Origin: Desulfovibrionaceae bacterium
GTDB lineage: Bacteria; Desulfobacterota; Desulfovibrionia; Desulfovibrionales; Desulfovibrionaceae
Length of the DNA stretch: 28,398 nucleotides
Assembly (NCBI GenBank): GCA_019421865.1
Contig: JAHZEL010000019.1
Span: 1 to 28,398 of the forward strand
Direction: 5' to 3'
Shown here: one piece after another, positions 14,316 through 23,242 of the stretch
Numbering within the stretch: the stretch's first letter is position 1
Layout: every line of letters begins with the position of its first letter
Notes under the pieces: model-generated
The model's database searches: none
What the model saw: only the letters and a program-made list of their open reading frames with translations
What the model was told of the DNA's origin: nothing
Position numbers and translations under genes: made by a program

Positions 14316-15560
14316 TCAACGTATTGCACTACCACTTCGCAATTCTGCCTTTGCCTCATCCCGTAATTTGTCGAGATAATCTGCCCAGCGCTGCATCATG
14401 CGCTTGCGTTCCGGCAAGTGAGTTGTGCGATTGTATGCCCGGCCATTTGGGTCGCGTACTGTGTGTGCAAGTTGTTGTTCAATATAGTCATATCGTTCAC
14501 CCAATTCCTCATCAAGAAGTGTTCGTGCTACCGCCCTGAAACCATGAATGGTCATTTCATCCGGGCGTACTCCCATTCTTCGCAGTGCCACTATCATTGT
14601 CGTGTTGGACATATATTGCGTTTTATCGTTTTTCCGCAAGTCATGCGACTTTGGAAATACATACTCATGATTTCCTGTAAATTCATGTAACGACTTCAAT
14701 AACTCAACAACCTGTCTGGACAATGGCACGATATGCTGTATGTTTGTTTTGCTGACAGTATATCGCCATTCGCACGTTTCAAGATTTATGTCCTTCCATT
14801 TTGCCGTACATAACTCTGTCGTTCTCACAAATACATACGGCATCATTTTCAATGCGGTTTTCACGATAAATGAACCATGCAACAATCCATAGTTGTCAAT
14901 TTTGACTAACAGTCTTCCCAATTCCTTTGGGTCTATCATGGCAGCCTGATGCACAGTCCTGTGCGGTTTGAGTAACACAGAAATTGACGGTATGGGATCA
15001 ATTTCAACAAGTCCTAGTGCTATCGCATGTTTCATGATTGAACTGCATATATTTGCGGATCTTTTCGCTGTTGCAGTACCCTTGTTTTCTATTTCTTTCA
15101 ATCCACGAACAAAATCAGACGGCTTGATTGAGGCTATCGGGTAATCACCAAATTGGGGGATAATGTCACGTTCAACTACCCCCTTATATGCTCTGAGCGT
15201 TGTGTGTTTGACCTTATCCTTGGTGATTTCCAGCCATTTTTCCGCCATTGCGCCAAATGTATTTGCCAGCGCATCCTTTTGCTGACGCATTACCGCTGCC
15301 GGGTCTTCCCCTGAGACCTTTTGGCTCCGCGCCTCAAGTCGTTTCAGGCGTGCCTGTTCAAGCGACATTTCGGGGTAGCTCCCGAATGACAGCACATTCT
15401 CCTTGCCGTTGGCTTGACGATACTTCATTTTCCAATGCTTCCCACCTGCGGGTGTCACCAGCAGATACAGTCCGCCACCGTCAAAGAGTTTGTAGGGCGT
15501 TTCCCTGGGCTTGGCATTCCTGACTTCCAGTGCGCAGAGGGGCTTGATGCGTTTGGGCAT
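14316..15560 (-). CDS. P4-type tyrosine recombinase (integrase) of element 2
   Basis: A 414-residue recombinase that inserts element 2 in icmO and removes it. It has an N-terminal DUF4102-like arm-binding domain (KLFDGGGLYLLV, LSFGSYPEMSL), a core-binding region, and catalytic residues Arg246 (FVRTTEL), HGFR 339-342, His366 (QLAHTV) and probable nucleophile Tyr376 (RAYNRTTHLPER). All are present. The ATG at 15560 follows GGAG by nine bases. Its start faces the right junction 190 bases away, the normal position for P4-type int genes next to attL. Its DNA is visibly richer in A+T than the surrounding ICE genes, in keeping with separate origin. Confidence 0.93.
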   Translation of the reverse strand: MPKRIKPLCALEVRNAKPRETPYKLFDGGGLYLLVTPAGGKHWKMKYRQANGKENVLSFGSYPEMSLEQARLKRLEARSQKVSGEDPAAVMRQQKDALANTFGAMAEKWLEITKDKVKHTTLRAYKGVVERDIIPQFGDYPIASIKPSDFVRGLKEIENKGTATAKRSANICSSIMKHAIALGLVEIDPIPSISVLLKPHRTVHQAAMIDPKELGRLLVKIDNYGLLHGSFIVKTALKMMPYVFVRTTELCTAKWKDINLETCEWRYTVSKTNIQHIVPLSRQVVELLKSLHEFTGNHEYVFPKSHDLRKNDKTQYMSNTTMIVALRRMGVRPDEMTIHGFRAVARTLLDEELGERYDYIEQQLAHTVRDPNGRAYNRTTHLPERKRMMQRWADYLDKLRDEAKAELRSGSAIR

Positions 15561-15578
15561 GTGGTTGTCTCCGAGTAT

Positions 15579-15627
15579 TTTTTAGGGGTTGCTCTCCAGA
15601 TTTATACCCCCAAATTGCCCCCAAAAA
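15579..15627. promoter_or_regulatory. Probable recombinase arm sites, right end of element 2
   Basis: Three boxes of the motif seen at the left end: CCCCTAAAAA on the minus strand (15579-15588), CCCCCAAA (15607-15614) and CCCCCAAAAA (15618-15627) on the plus strand. They fill the space between int2 and the crossover core. Binding by Int or AlpA is inferred. Confidence 0.45.
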
Positions 15628-15673
15628 CTCCGCTGTGTCAAGAAGTTTCTTTGGACACCATGCTGTGCGAATT

Positions 15674-17206
15674 TCAATATATCACTGTAATTTCAGTTTT
15701 ATTTTTTGAAAATATCGTCCATGCATGTCCGTATTTGTCAGCATCAAAATTCTTCATGAAGATTTTTATGGAGGTGTTGGCCACCATCTGCTGCGCGCCT
15801 TTTTTGTCCGCTTCCAGAATACCGGCGTAATCTTGGGAGGCGACGATGGCGGCTATGCCGAGACCGCGCCCCTGTGTCAGCACGACCTCAAAGCCGGGGG
15901 TGACGATGGCCGCATATTCATCCACGATGCACAGATACGGACCGATGCCCACGGTGTCCGTGGGCAGGGCTTCCAGCACGTCGGCGGCGTCGCCTTCGAT
16001 ATGTGCGCCGAGGCCAACGGCACAGGCGTTGCGTATGGCGGAGAGGCTGATTTTTCCGAGGCTGGCCAGTTCTGCGGGGGCTTTTTCCAGCGAAGGCAGA
16101 AGAACGACCAGCACGCGGCGCTGCATGATGGCGTCGGCAAAATCGACTTCTCCGTCTTCAGCCCCGTAGATGTGGGAATAGGTGTCCGTCAGGCTGGAAA
16201 GGGCCTTTCCGAAGTAACTCTGGGCATAGCCGAACTGCTCCGCAAAGGACTGGGGCTGGTCTTTCATTTCCCGTCCGGCAATCCAGCCGCAGGTGCCGAG
16301 AGCCGCATGGATGGAGGCGCGGGACTCTTCATCAAGCTCCGCCCGCAGCGCGAGGGCGACACATTTTTCAAGAGCCAGCGACTCACGGATGACGCTGGTG
16401 GAGAGCTTGAGCAGCCCTTTGTCGCGCAGGTCCACCAGGGCGTACATGACGCCGGAAATCAACGCCTGCGCCTTGTCGGCAAAGATGCTGTTCGCCCCGT
16501 CGGACGCGGGCATGAGGGAAACAAGAAGCTGCGTCAGGGCTTCCGCACTGCCGAAGGTGAAGGGATTGTTGGTATTGGAAAGACGGCGCGGGTTTTTTCC
16601 TTTGACTTTGCCGGAAGTGCCGTAGTTCAGCACGCGGAAGTCGTCGTCCCGTCCCAGAAAGCGGGCCATCTGCCATATCTGTACGGCGAGTTTCGGACTT
16701 GCTTTCGGGTCGATGTAGAACAGCCCGCTTCCCGTGGCCAGAGCGTTGTATGAAAGGGAAACGAGGGTTTCCGTCTTGCCGGAACCGGTGGTGCCGAAAA
16801 GCAGGCAGTGGGTAAGAATGTCCTTGGCCTTCAGCCAGAGTTCTTTCTGGTCCTGTACCCTGTTTCCCAGGAAGAAGATGCCCTCCGGTCTGGCGTAACC
16901 GCGTCTTCCGGGCAGAGGATCGCCTTTATCCGTGCCGGAGAGGCCGAGAGGCATTCGGAAAGGCAGCCTTTCGTCTTCGACATAGACGCAGCGGGCGGCA
17001 AATAGAGCAATCCCGGCGATAAAGAACGGCATGGAGAGCGAGGGAAAAAGAAAAAGACACACCCCCGCCGCAAAGATGCCGCCGGTTTGCACATGGCCGA
17101 GCCTGAGCGTGTCTCCCATGCGTTGCAGCGGGGAGCGCACATCCCGGAAGAGCCGTTTCCGTTCCTGTGTTTCGTGGTCTTCAAGACCTCTGATTTTTCG
17201 TTCCAT
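15674..17206 (-). pseudogene. dotL: 5' part of dotL/icmO type IV coupling protein, truncated by element 2
   Basis: DotL/IcmO (TrbC in IncI plasmids) is the inner-membrane ATPase that brings relaxosome-bound DNA to the type IVB channel. The first 485 residues are native: a transmembrane pair near 42-76, Walker A GTTGSGKT (138-145), Walker B YLCIVDE (424-430) and the motif ANTSIKIFMK at the end. The 25 residues after that and the stop at 15674 are element 2 sequence. The start at 17206 has a GAGG ribosome site and lies 7 bases after the dotM stop; the in-frame ATG at 17254 lies inside dotM. The missing C-terminal 106 residues are at 7264-7592. Confidence 0.92.
15753..15759 (-). other. Right attachment-site core of element 2
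   Basis: TCATGAA on the minus strand within the larger palindrome TTCATGAA, matching 7586-7592. It covers the Met-Lys codons of the KIFMK motif of icmO. Confidence 0.75.
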
Positions 17207-17213
17207 ACGCACC

Positions 17214-18529
17214 TCAATAGTGTTCTTCCGCCAGGGAAGGGTCGTCGTTGGCATCGTATTCCGGGTCGCTTTCTGCCGCGGCGTACACCATATCCGACAC
17301 AGGTTCCGCCTGCTCCACGGCAGGCGTAAAGGACTGCTCGAACATGGGAGGAATGAAGATGTCCGTCAGCCAGCCCTGGGCGGACAAGGAATCCTTGAGA
17401 CTCGTGACGGCGAGAGCGACGTGAGGCTCGGTCAGGGCCTGCCCCGCCTGTTCTTCTGCCTTGTAGTGCGGGGAGCCAGGCTTTCCACCCACGCGGTTCT
17501 TCCCCCGCATTGGTTGAGCGCGTACCAGAGCGCCCTGTCCAACGGGCGAAGCCACAGAAACTGGGAACTGGCCAGAACGCCTTTTTTTCTTGCCCGGCAC
17601 AGCAGCGCCATGAACCACGGAAGCTCGAACGCCGCGTGAATACGGAGAGATTTTTCGGAAAGAACGGACTGATGCTTTTCCCAGATGCGGTTCAGATTCT
17701 GATGGAAGTTTTTTTGTTCCAGAACGGGACATGTCGCCCTGTCGCGTTTTTCCCGATAGGAGGATGAGACGGCATCCAGTACGGCAACGCAGCCTTTTTT
17801 GTCGCCGTCCGCATAGGCCAGGAATGCGGCGGCCAGCGCACGACGGCAGGCAGTCATGGCCGTATAGTTCTCGAACGGTTTGCCGAGCTGGTCCTGAAAG
17901 ACTGCGAGAGCTTTGTCTTCATCCAGCCTGGCATTGCCCCATGCGGGAAGCTCCGTATCCGCCAGTCCGTTATGCAGAGCCTGTTCCGGAGTGAAGGCTT
18001 CACCCTTTTCATTGAGCAATAGTCCCTGTTCCAGCGCGAATTGAACGGGAGTTCTGGCAATGCGCCATAAGCCGGAATCGTAGGATTTTGGCGAAAGCAG
18101 ATACTTGCCGCGACCAACGACCGGTCTGAGACAGGGGAAGGATTCCGCGTTGTTTTTCAGCAGGCTTTTCATGCTGAAATGCCGGACGAGTCTTCCCACC
18201 CGGCCTATGAAAATGGCGGTGCAGCCGCACAAAAGCAGAAGCAGCGCGAGCGGCCATCGCATCCATGCCCCGGCATAGCGCAGTAATCCCCGCACCTGTT
18301 CCCAGGTCAGCGCGGCGGGTTCCACCTCGGTGAGACGCTCAAGGATGGTCCGTACTTCTTCTGAAAAAGGCGCAAAGACTCTGAGCTGGATACTTGCCAG
18401 CCAGACCAGAGGCGCGTTGACGCTTCCCTTATGCGCTGCGTACAGAGCCGGGATGACGACAAAAATCAGCACCAGAAGCGCAAACCACAGAAAAAGCATG
18501 TCGTCCCTTTCGTCGCGGAGCTGACTCAC
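17214..18529 (-). CDS. dotM: DotM/IcmP coupling-complex protein, with a frameshift
   Basis: DotM/IcmP (TrbA in IncI plasmids) partners DotL in the coupling complex. There are two transmembrane segments near residues 11-33 and 93-117, then a soluble domain with family-like TAMTACRRALAAAFLAY, FELPWFMALLCRARKKGVLASSQFLWLRPLDRALWYALNQCGGRTAWVE. The first frame then turns into an Arg-rich tail ending at 17432, while the normal-looking C-terminus (HYKAEEQAGQALTEPHVALAV to AEEHY) is in the next frame and stops at 17214. One extra C in the CCCC run (plus-strand GGGG, 17470-17473) would join them. The GTG start at 18529 has AGGAGG and a GTGA overlap with the upstream gene. Confidence 0.85.
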
Positions 18530-19038
18530 GGCTGTGCCTCCTGAAGGGAAGAGAGGCTGGAGATACCCCGGCGACGCAGTTCTTCCAGGTTCGTTCTGAC
18601 CTTTCTGATATAGGCATCTCTGCGATGGGGCGTTCTGGAATGATACGCGCCTATGGCCAGCCAGAGATCGCCGGTCCGTTCATACTCCTTGCGAAGCAGC
18701 CATGCCGCCGCATAGGCGTTGACGCAGCCGTCCCGAAGCAGGGTTTCCGGGGCTATGCCCATGGCGGCCAGTTCATTGACGTGAACGGTATTGATTTGAA
18801 AACAGCCCAGGTCCCAAGTGCCGTTGGTGTTGCTCAGAGCTTCGCCCATGCTTCCTCCCTCCGTGGCGAGCAGACCGAAAAGCGCGGCCGGAGGCATTCC
18901 GCTCGCACGGGCGGCATCCAGAACACAGCCCGTGGTCAGAGGACGTGTCATCGGAACGACGACTCTGGCCCGTTCGGCGGAGAAGGCCATGCCGGGAGAC
19001 AGACAAAGAATGCTCAGAAACAGGCAGAGCGCTCTCAT
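18526..19038 (-). CDS. Lytic transglycosylase of the transfer system
   Basis: A 170-residue exported muramidase-like enzyme that would open the peptidoglycan for the conjugation channel. Residues 1-20 form a signal peptide. The SLT-type domain has the catalytic Glu60 in LLATEGG, then GTWDLGCFQIN and the AAWLLRKEYERTGDLWLAIGAYHS block. It matches the small lytic transglycosylases found in IncI-type and other type IV systems. It overlaps the upstream gene as ATGA and dotM downstream as GTGA. Confidence 0.88.
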   Translation of the reverse strand: MRALCLFLSILCLSPGMAFSAERARVVVPMTRPLTTGCVLDAARASGMPPAALFGLLATEGGSMGEALSNTNGTWDLGCFQINTVHVNELAAMGIAPETLLRDGCVNAYAAAWLLRKEYERTGDLWLAIGAYHSRTPHRRDAYIRKVRTNLEELRRRGISSLSSLQEAQP

Positions 19039-19451
19039 TTCAATTTCTCCTTGAGCTTCACCACATAGTCTCCGCCCGTGCCGTACACCTTGAACGGATT
19101 GTTGCCGCCGATGCCGTTTATGGAGTTGAGGACCTGATTGTGAGCATCGTTGATTTTCTGCTGAATGAGGGAGTCAACCTGATGGCACATTCCCGCGACG
19201 ATCTGGTCCATGCCCGGCAACGTCACGCCAAGGCTGAAAGCGTCGCCGAGGGCATTGATGGAGCCGAGACAGCCGGACAGCGCATCCCGTTCGGATTCAG
19301 GGTCGGGAATCATGGTGTTGTGAGTATCGGATACCCGTCCGTTGCGCTGCTGCATGGCCGAGCCGACGGCATCCCGCATATCCTGACAGGACGCCGCAAA
19401 ACAGGGAAAAGCCTGTACCAGACAAAGGATAAGGAGAAGCGCAGTCCTCAT
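19035..19451 (-). CDS. Secreted cysteine-containing protein of the transfer operon, unknown function
   Basis: A 138-residue protein with a clear signal peptide (1-20, ending FAA|S). The mature part has three cysteines (22, 61, 89) and long helices with conserved-looking LPGMDQIVAGMCHQVDSLIQQKINDAHNQVLNSING. I do not recognise the family. Position between topB and the lytic transglycosylase, with ATGA overlaps on both sides, makes a periplasmic role in the transfer apparatus likely. It may depend on the DsbA-like enzyme for a disulfide. Confidence 0.75.
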   Translation of the reverse strand: MRTALLLILCLVQAFPCFAASCQDMRDAVGSAMQQRNGRVSDTHNTMIPDPESERDALSGCLGSINALGDAFSLGVTLPGMDQIVAGMCHQVDSLIQQKINDAHNQVLNSINGIGGNNPFKVYGTGGDYVVKLKEKLK

Positions 19452-21577
19452 TGTTTCTTCCTCCCTTTCCGGCCTTCAAAAACGGGGCCTCCGTTTTCTC
19501 CGACCGGATATATCTGCTTGCAGCGGGGATAATCGGAACAGCCGTAGAACTTCCCTTTGGCGCTGCTGCGCAGGACGAGAGGCTTGCCGCAGGCTTTGCA
19601 GGCGTGTTCCGAAAGCGTGGGTTTCGGTCTGGGACTTCCCGGTTTGCCGTTGTCATCGGGAAGTATGGTCTTGCAGTCGGGATAGGCGGAGCAGCTCCAG
19701 AACCATGAGCCGTCCTTTTTTCTTTTACGGCGCTGAAGAGCGGCCCCGCAGTCGGGACAGACATGGGCGGGGCTGGCTTTGCGTTCCAGAATCGGAGCCA
19801 GCAGCGTCGGCAGAAGACGTTTTTGTTCTGAGAGAAAAGCGTCCAGACTGCCCTTGCCCTGGGCGATGGCTTCAAGCTGGTCTTCCCATGCGGCGGTGGT
19901 GATGGGGTCTTTCAGAGCGGGCGGCGTCAGGTCGATGATTTCCTGTCCCAGCGGCGTGGATACGATGGATTTTTTCTCGGCGACGAGATAGCCGCGTTCT
20001 TTCAGCGTCTCAATGATATTGGCGCGGGTGGCTTCGGTGCCGAGGCCCTTGCTTTCCTTGAGCGTGGCTTTCGCCTGACCGTCCTTGACCAGAAGATGGA
20101 CGTGGGCCATGGCGTCAATCAGGCTTCCCTCGCTGAATCGGGAGGGAGGAGAAGTCTTTTTCCGCACGCTTTCCGCGTTACGGCAGCGCACGGCGTCGCC
20201 CTGCTCCATGAGCGGCAGAAGTTCCTGCTCCTGTTCATCGGAATCGTCGTCATCCCTGGAAAGCGCCGTCCATCCGGCCTCCAGCAGTCGCCGCCCTGAG
20301 GCTTCCCAGCGGGTATCTCCGAGGGCAACGGCGATTTTCTGGGCTTCATAGCGCATGGGCGGATGAAATTGCAGACAGTAGGCCGTGGCGATCAGCAGAA
20401 AAAGGGCGCGTTCTTCCCCGGCAAGGCTTTCCGCAGGTTCCCCGGTGGGAATGATGGCGTGGTGGGCGGTAATCTTTTTCGTGTTCCAGACCGTGCTTTT
20501 CAGGCTGGAATCCGCCTTGCCCGCAAGCTGCTCCAGGCCGGAGACTCCGGCAAGGCTGTTTAGAATGGATGCGGCTTCGCCATGCTGCTCTTCCGGCAGA
20601 TAACGGCAGTCTGTCCGGGGGTATGTGGTGAGCTTCTTTTCATAAAGACTCTGGGCGACATCCAGGACGCGCTTGGCCGACATGCCGAGTCTGGCGGAAG
20701 CGGATTTTTGCAGGGAAGAGAGGCAATGAGGCAAGGGAGCGGGTCTGGTTTTCTTTTCCCGCAGAGCTTCCAGAACCGTTCCGTCCTTTCCGTTGACCGA
20801 TTCCAGAACGGCGGCAACCTGAGCAAGGTCCACAAGACGCCCGGAGCTGTCCAGTCCGTCCTGCGAGTCGGAAGGCGCGAAGGTGACGGAACATTCTCCG
20901 TGGGGGTGGATGATGCTTGCCCGCAGCACAAAATAATCCGAGGGCTTGAAATGGGCGATCTCCCTGTCGCGTGCCACAACCAGCGCCAGCGTGGGCGTCT
21001 GGACTCTGCCGAGGGAAAGCACTTCCGTGCGTCCGTTTTCTCTGCCTGTGATGGTCAGGGCGCGGGTGGCGTTTATGCCTACCAGCCAGTCGGCCATCAT
21101 TCTGGCGCGAGCGGCATCCCGCAAAGGCGCATTGGCGGAGTTGTCCGTGATGTTGCCGAGAGCGATGCTGACGGAGCGGTCATCCAGGGAAGGCAGCCAG
21201 ATACGGAAGACAGGGCCGCGATAGCGGAAATGTTCCAGCACTTCATCAACAAGAAGCTGGCCTTCCCGGTCAGGGTCGCCCGCATGGACGACGGAGGCGG
21301 CGTCGCGCAGCAGTTTGCCGATGGTGTCGAGCTGTGCTTTCGACGTGCGCTTGACCACATATTTCCATGAGGAAGGAATGATGGGCAGATGTTCGCGCCG
21401 CCATTGGGCATATTCCGGGCAGTAGGCTTCAGGGTAGGCGGGTTCAAGAAGGTGGCCGAAGCACCAGGTGACGATGTTATCTCCGCACCGGATACAGCCC
21501 TGTTCCGTGCGCCCTCCGCCAAGCCCTCTGGCAATGGCTTTTCCAAGATTCGGTTTTTCAGCGATGAAAAGTCTCAT
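19448..21577 (-). CDS. topB: DNA topoisomerase III-type (type IA) of a conjugative element
   Basis: A 709-residue type IA topoisomerase that relaxes or decatenates DNA by single-strand passage, here probably during conjugative DNA processing. The Toprim domain begins MRLFIAEKPNLGKAI and has the metal site GDPDREG (100-106). The active-site tyrosine is Tyr319 in LTTYPRTDCRYLP. LSLGRVQTPTLAL (187-199) is the usual strand-binding block. Two C-terminal zinc ribbons (CPDCG...C..YPDC and CKACG...C..YPRC) complete it. It starts 3 bases after the ardC stop and overlaps the next gene as ATGA. Confidence 0.95.
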   Translation of the reverse strand: MRLFIAEKPNLGKAIARGLGGGRTEQGCIRCGDNIVTWCFGHLLEPAYPEAYCPEYAQWRREHLPIIPSSWKYVVKRTSKAQLDTIGKLLRDAASVVHAGDPDREGQLLVDEVLEHFRYRGPVFRIWLPSLDDRSVSIALGNITDNSANAPLRDAARARMMADWLVGINATRALTITGRENGRTEVLSLGRVQTPTLALVVARDREIAHFKPSDYFVLRASIIHPHGECSVTFAPSDSQDGLDSSGRLVDLAQVAAVLESVNGKDGTVLEALREKKTRPAPLPHCLSSLQKSASARLGMSAKRVLDVAQSLYEKKLTTYPRTDCRYLPEEQHGEAASILNSLAGVSGLEQLAGKADSSLKSTVWNTKKITAHHAIIPTGEPAESLAGEERALFLLIATAYCLQFHPPMRYEAQKIAVALGDTRWEASGRRLLEAGWTALSRDDDDSDEQEQELLPLMEQGDAVRCRNAESVRKKTSPPSRFSEGSLIDAMAHVHLLVKDGQAKATLKESKGLGTEATRANIIETLKERGYLVAEKKSIVSTPLGQEIIDLTPPALKDPITTAAWEDQLEAIAQGKGSLDAFLSEQKRLLPTLLAPILERKASPAHVCPDCGAALQRRKRKKDGSWFWSCSAYPDCKTILPDDNGKPGSPRPKPTLSEHACKACGKPLVLRSSAKGKFYGCSDYPRCKQIYPVGENGGPVFEGRKGRKKQ

Positions 21578-21580
21578 GCG

Positions 21581-23005
21581 TTATATCCTCATGCGCTGCG
21601 CCGAGGCAGCCTGCTGTTCCAGTAAGGGAGCGTTATGGTCCAGAGCGCCCGGAGCCGAGCGGAGTTTGTCGTCCATTTCCATGTGGAGAACGTGGGCCAT
21701 CTTGTCGAAAAGCGCGGCAAGCTCCATCACGGAGTCGGGGTCCTGCTTGAGAGCCAGATTGAGGAAATCCGGGTTCTGAAGAATGAGGCGCGTTTTGGTG
21801 ACCGGGTTGTCCGTATTCTTGAAGGCAACGGCGGCATCGGTGAAAGACAGCGGTTCGGAGAAATCGCTGTTTCGGGAAAGACGCTCGAAGACTTGCGTGC
21901 CGGAAGTCTCTTCGGCATGGAAGGAAACGCCGCAGGCCGCGTCGCGCTGCTTTTGAAGTTCCACCAGTTCCGGCCATTCTTCCCGTCTGGGAAACCACCT
22001 TGCCGCAGGTTGTTCATCGGATTCAAACTGATGCAGTACCGTCAGTATCTTTGCCGCTTCCGAAGCAGCCTGAAACACGGCTTTGACATCGCCGCCGGAA
22101 AATTTCTGATTCCAGTTGGCGATATAGGCGGCGGAGTTCGTTTCCGGCATGGGCAGCGCAAGATGCGCGCCGGCCAGCATGGAAAACATTTCCGCGCGCA
22201 TTTCTTCAAAGGCGTAGCTCTTTATGGTCTGCGCCTTTTTCTGTTGGCGGTTTTCCCGCGTTTCGTGCCCGGTGGCATGGAAGAACTCGTGCAGTTTGGC
22301 GGCGTAGTATTCATCCGTACCGCTGAACCGTTCGGGATACGGCAGGGCCACTTCGTTTTTTTCCGTGTTGAAGCAGGGATCGCCGCCGTAGTGTCTGACG
22401 TGAACGCCGGAACTGGCGATGAAGCGTTCCACCATCTCATGCCGTTCAATCTGCGTCATGGCATGGGCGGGACGTTCCTTGGCGGGGAAGCCCTCAATCT
22501 GTGCGGCATTGAAGACCGTAAAAGGATAGAAAAGCGTTTTGCGCTGAACGTCGGGAACGTCCTGCCCCCGGTCCTTCATTTCCTCGATGCGCCGGAGTTC
22601 TTCCCTGCTCAGGAATTTCCAGGCCCCGTTTTCTTCCACAATGTAGGCGACTTCCTCCGGCCGCAGCACCTTGACGCCCCGTTCCCCCTTGCGGATGTTC
22701 ATTTTCAGTTCGGGGTGGGCGTTCTGAAAGCTCTGAAGCTGGTTGAAGGTCATCCACCGGTCATCGGCGTATCCCCTGACAATGGTTGTCAGCAGCAGCC
22801 GAACCAGGTTCGCCCCGCTGTACTCTCTGCCGGTCACGGGACAGAACGGCATTCCCACAGGCGTGTCGGATGTCCAGCCCTGTTGCCAGTCCCCGGCCTT
22901 TTCCGCCAGGGAAAGCATGGTTTCAGCGATACCGTTGACGAACTCTTCCTGAACTTCACGGCTTATCTGAAAGCGGTTTTTCCTTTCGCGCGGCTGCTCA
23001 CTCAT
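21581..23005 (-). CDS. ardC: ArdC-like antirestriction protein with zincin domain
   Basis: A 474-residue protein. The N-terminal ArdC single-strand DNA-binding domain (FVNGIAETMLSLAEKAGDWQQGW, GREYSGANLVRLLL, GERGVKVLRP) is followed by a metallopeptidase-like domain with HEFFH at 239-243 and ATGHETREN. ArdC proteins coat incoming single-stranded plasmid DNA and protect it from restriction in the recipient. A C-terminal extension after about 330 is unassigned. The start at 23005 has GGAGG before it and overlaps the preceding ORF as ATGA. Confidence 0.92.
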   Translation of the reverse strand: MSEQPRERKNRFQISREVQEEFVNGIAETMLSLAEKAGDWQQGWTSDTPVGMPFCPVTGREYSGANLVRLLLTTIVRGYADDRWMTFNQLQSFQNAHPELKMNIRKGERGVKVLRPEEVAYIVEENGAWKFLSREELRRIEEMKDRGQDVPDVQRKTLFYPFTVFNAAQIEGFPAKERPAHAMTQIERHEMVERFIASSGVHVRHYGGDPCFNTEKNEVALPYPERFSGTDEYYAAKLHEFFHATGHETRENRQQKKAQTIKSYAFEEMRAEMFSMLAGAHLALPMPETNSAAYIANWNQKFSGGDVKAVFQAASEAAKILTVLHQFESDEQPAARWFPRREEWPELVELQKQRDAACGVSFHAEETSGTQVFERLSRNSDFSEPLSFTDAAVAFKNTDNPVTKTRLILQNPDFLNLALKQDPDSVMELAALFDKMAHVLHMEMDDKLRSAPGALDHNAPLLEQQAASAQRMRI

Positions 23006-23217
23006 GCGTTTTCCTCCCGCAGTTCCACGATGACGGAATCCTGTTCGTCCTGCGGATTGAGAAATCCCGCCAGAACGGCGTCCTTCCTGCTCATCAGGAA
23101 GGCCCCGGCGTCGAGCTGTCGTTCAATATGCCGGGGCGTAAGGTTCACGCGCTCCTTTTCCTGGGAACGGACAGGTGAATCAAAGAGGCCGAAACTGTTG
23201 CGCGGAACGTCTTTCAT
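23002..23217 (-). CDS. Small hypothetical protein between icmT and ardC
   Basis: A 71-residue soluble, charged protein (RHIERQLDAGAFLMSRKDAVLAGFLNPQ) with AAGGAG six bases before its ATG at 23217 and an ATGA overlap with ardC. Good translation signals and coupling support a real gene. No family recognised; a partner of ArdC is possible from position only. Confidence 0.7.
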   Translation of the reverse strand: MKDVPRNSFGLFDSPVRSQEKERVNLTPRHIERQLDAGAFLMSRKDAVLAGFLNPQDEQDSVIVELREENA

Positions 23218-23242
23218 GTCGAACTCCTTTCAGATTGTTGAA

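Larger units (their letters stand above)
7586..15752. mobile_element. Element 2: integrative mobilizable element inserted in dotL/icmO
   Basis: About 8.17 kb bounded by the direct repeat TCATGAA and interrupting icmO so that removal restores its reading frame. It carries a relaxase-primase fusion (7755-9878), a possible origin of transfer (around 10006-10098), an RTX protein with its own promoter region, a small membrane protein, alpA (14025-14270) and int (14316-15560). Similar short C-rich/A-rich boxes occur near both ends. There are no mating-channel genes, so transfer would need the Dot/Icm machinery of a helper such as the surrounding ICE. Boundaries are seen directly; mobility is inferred. 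Confidence 0.85.

Noticed and set aside
17470..17473. Programmed frameshift in dotM
   Set aside because: No heptameric slippery sequence was seen, only a four-base run. A mutation or sequencing error is simpler.
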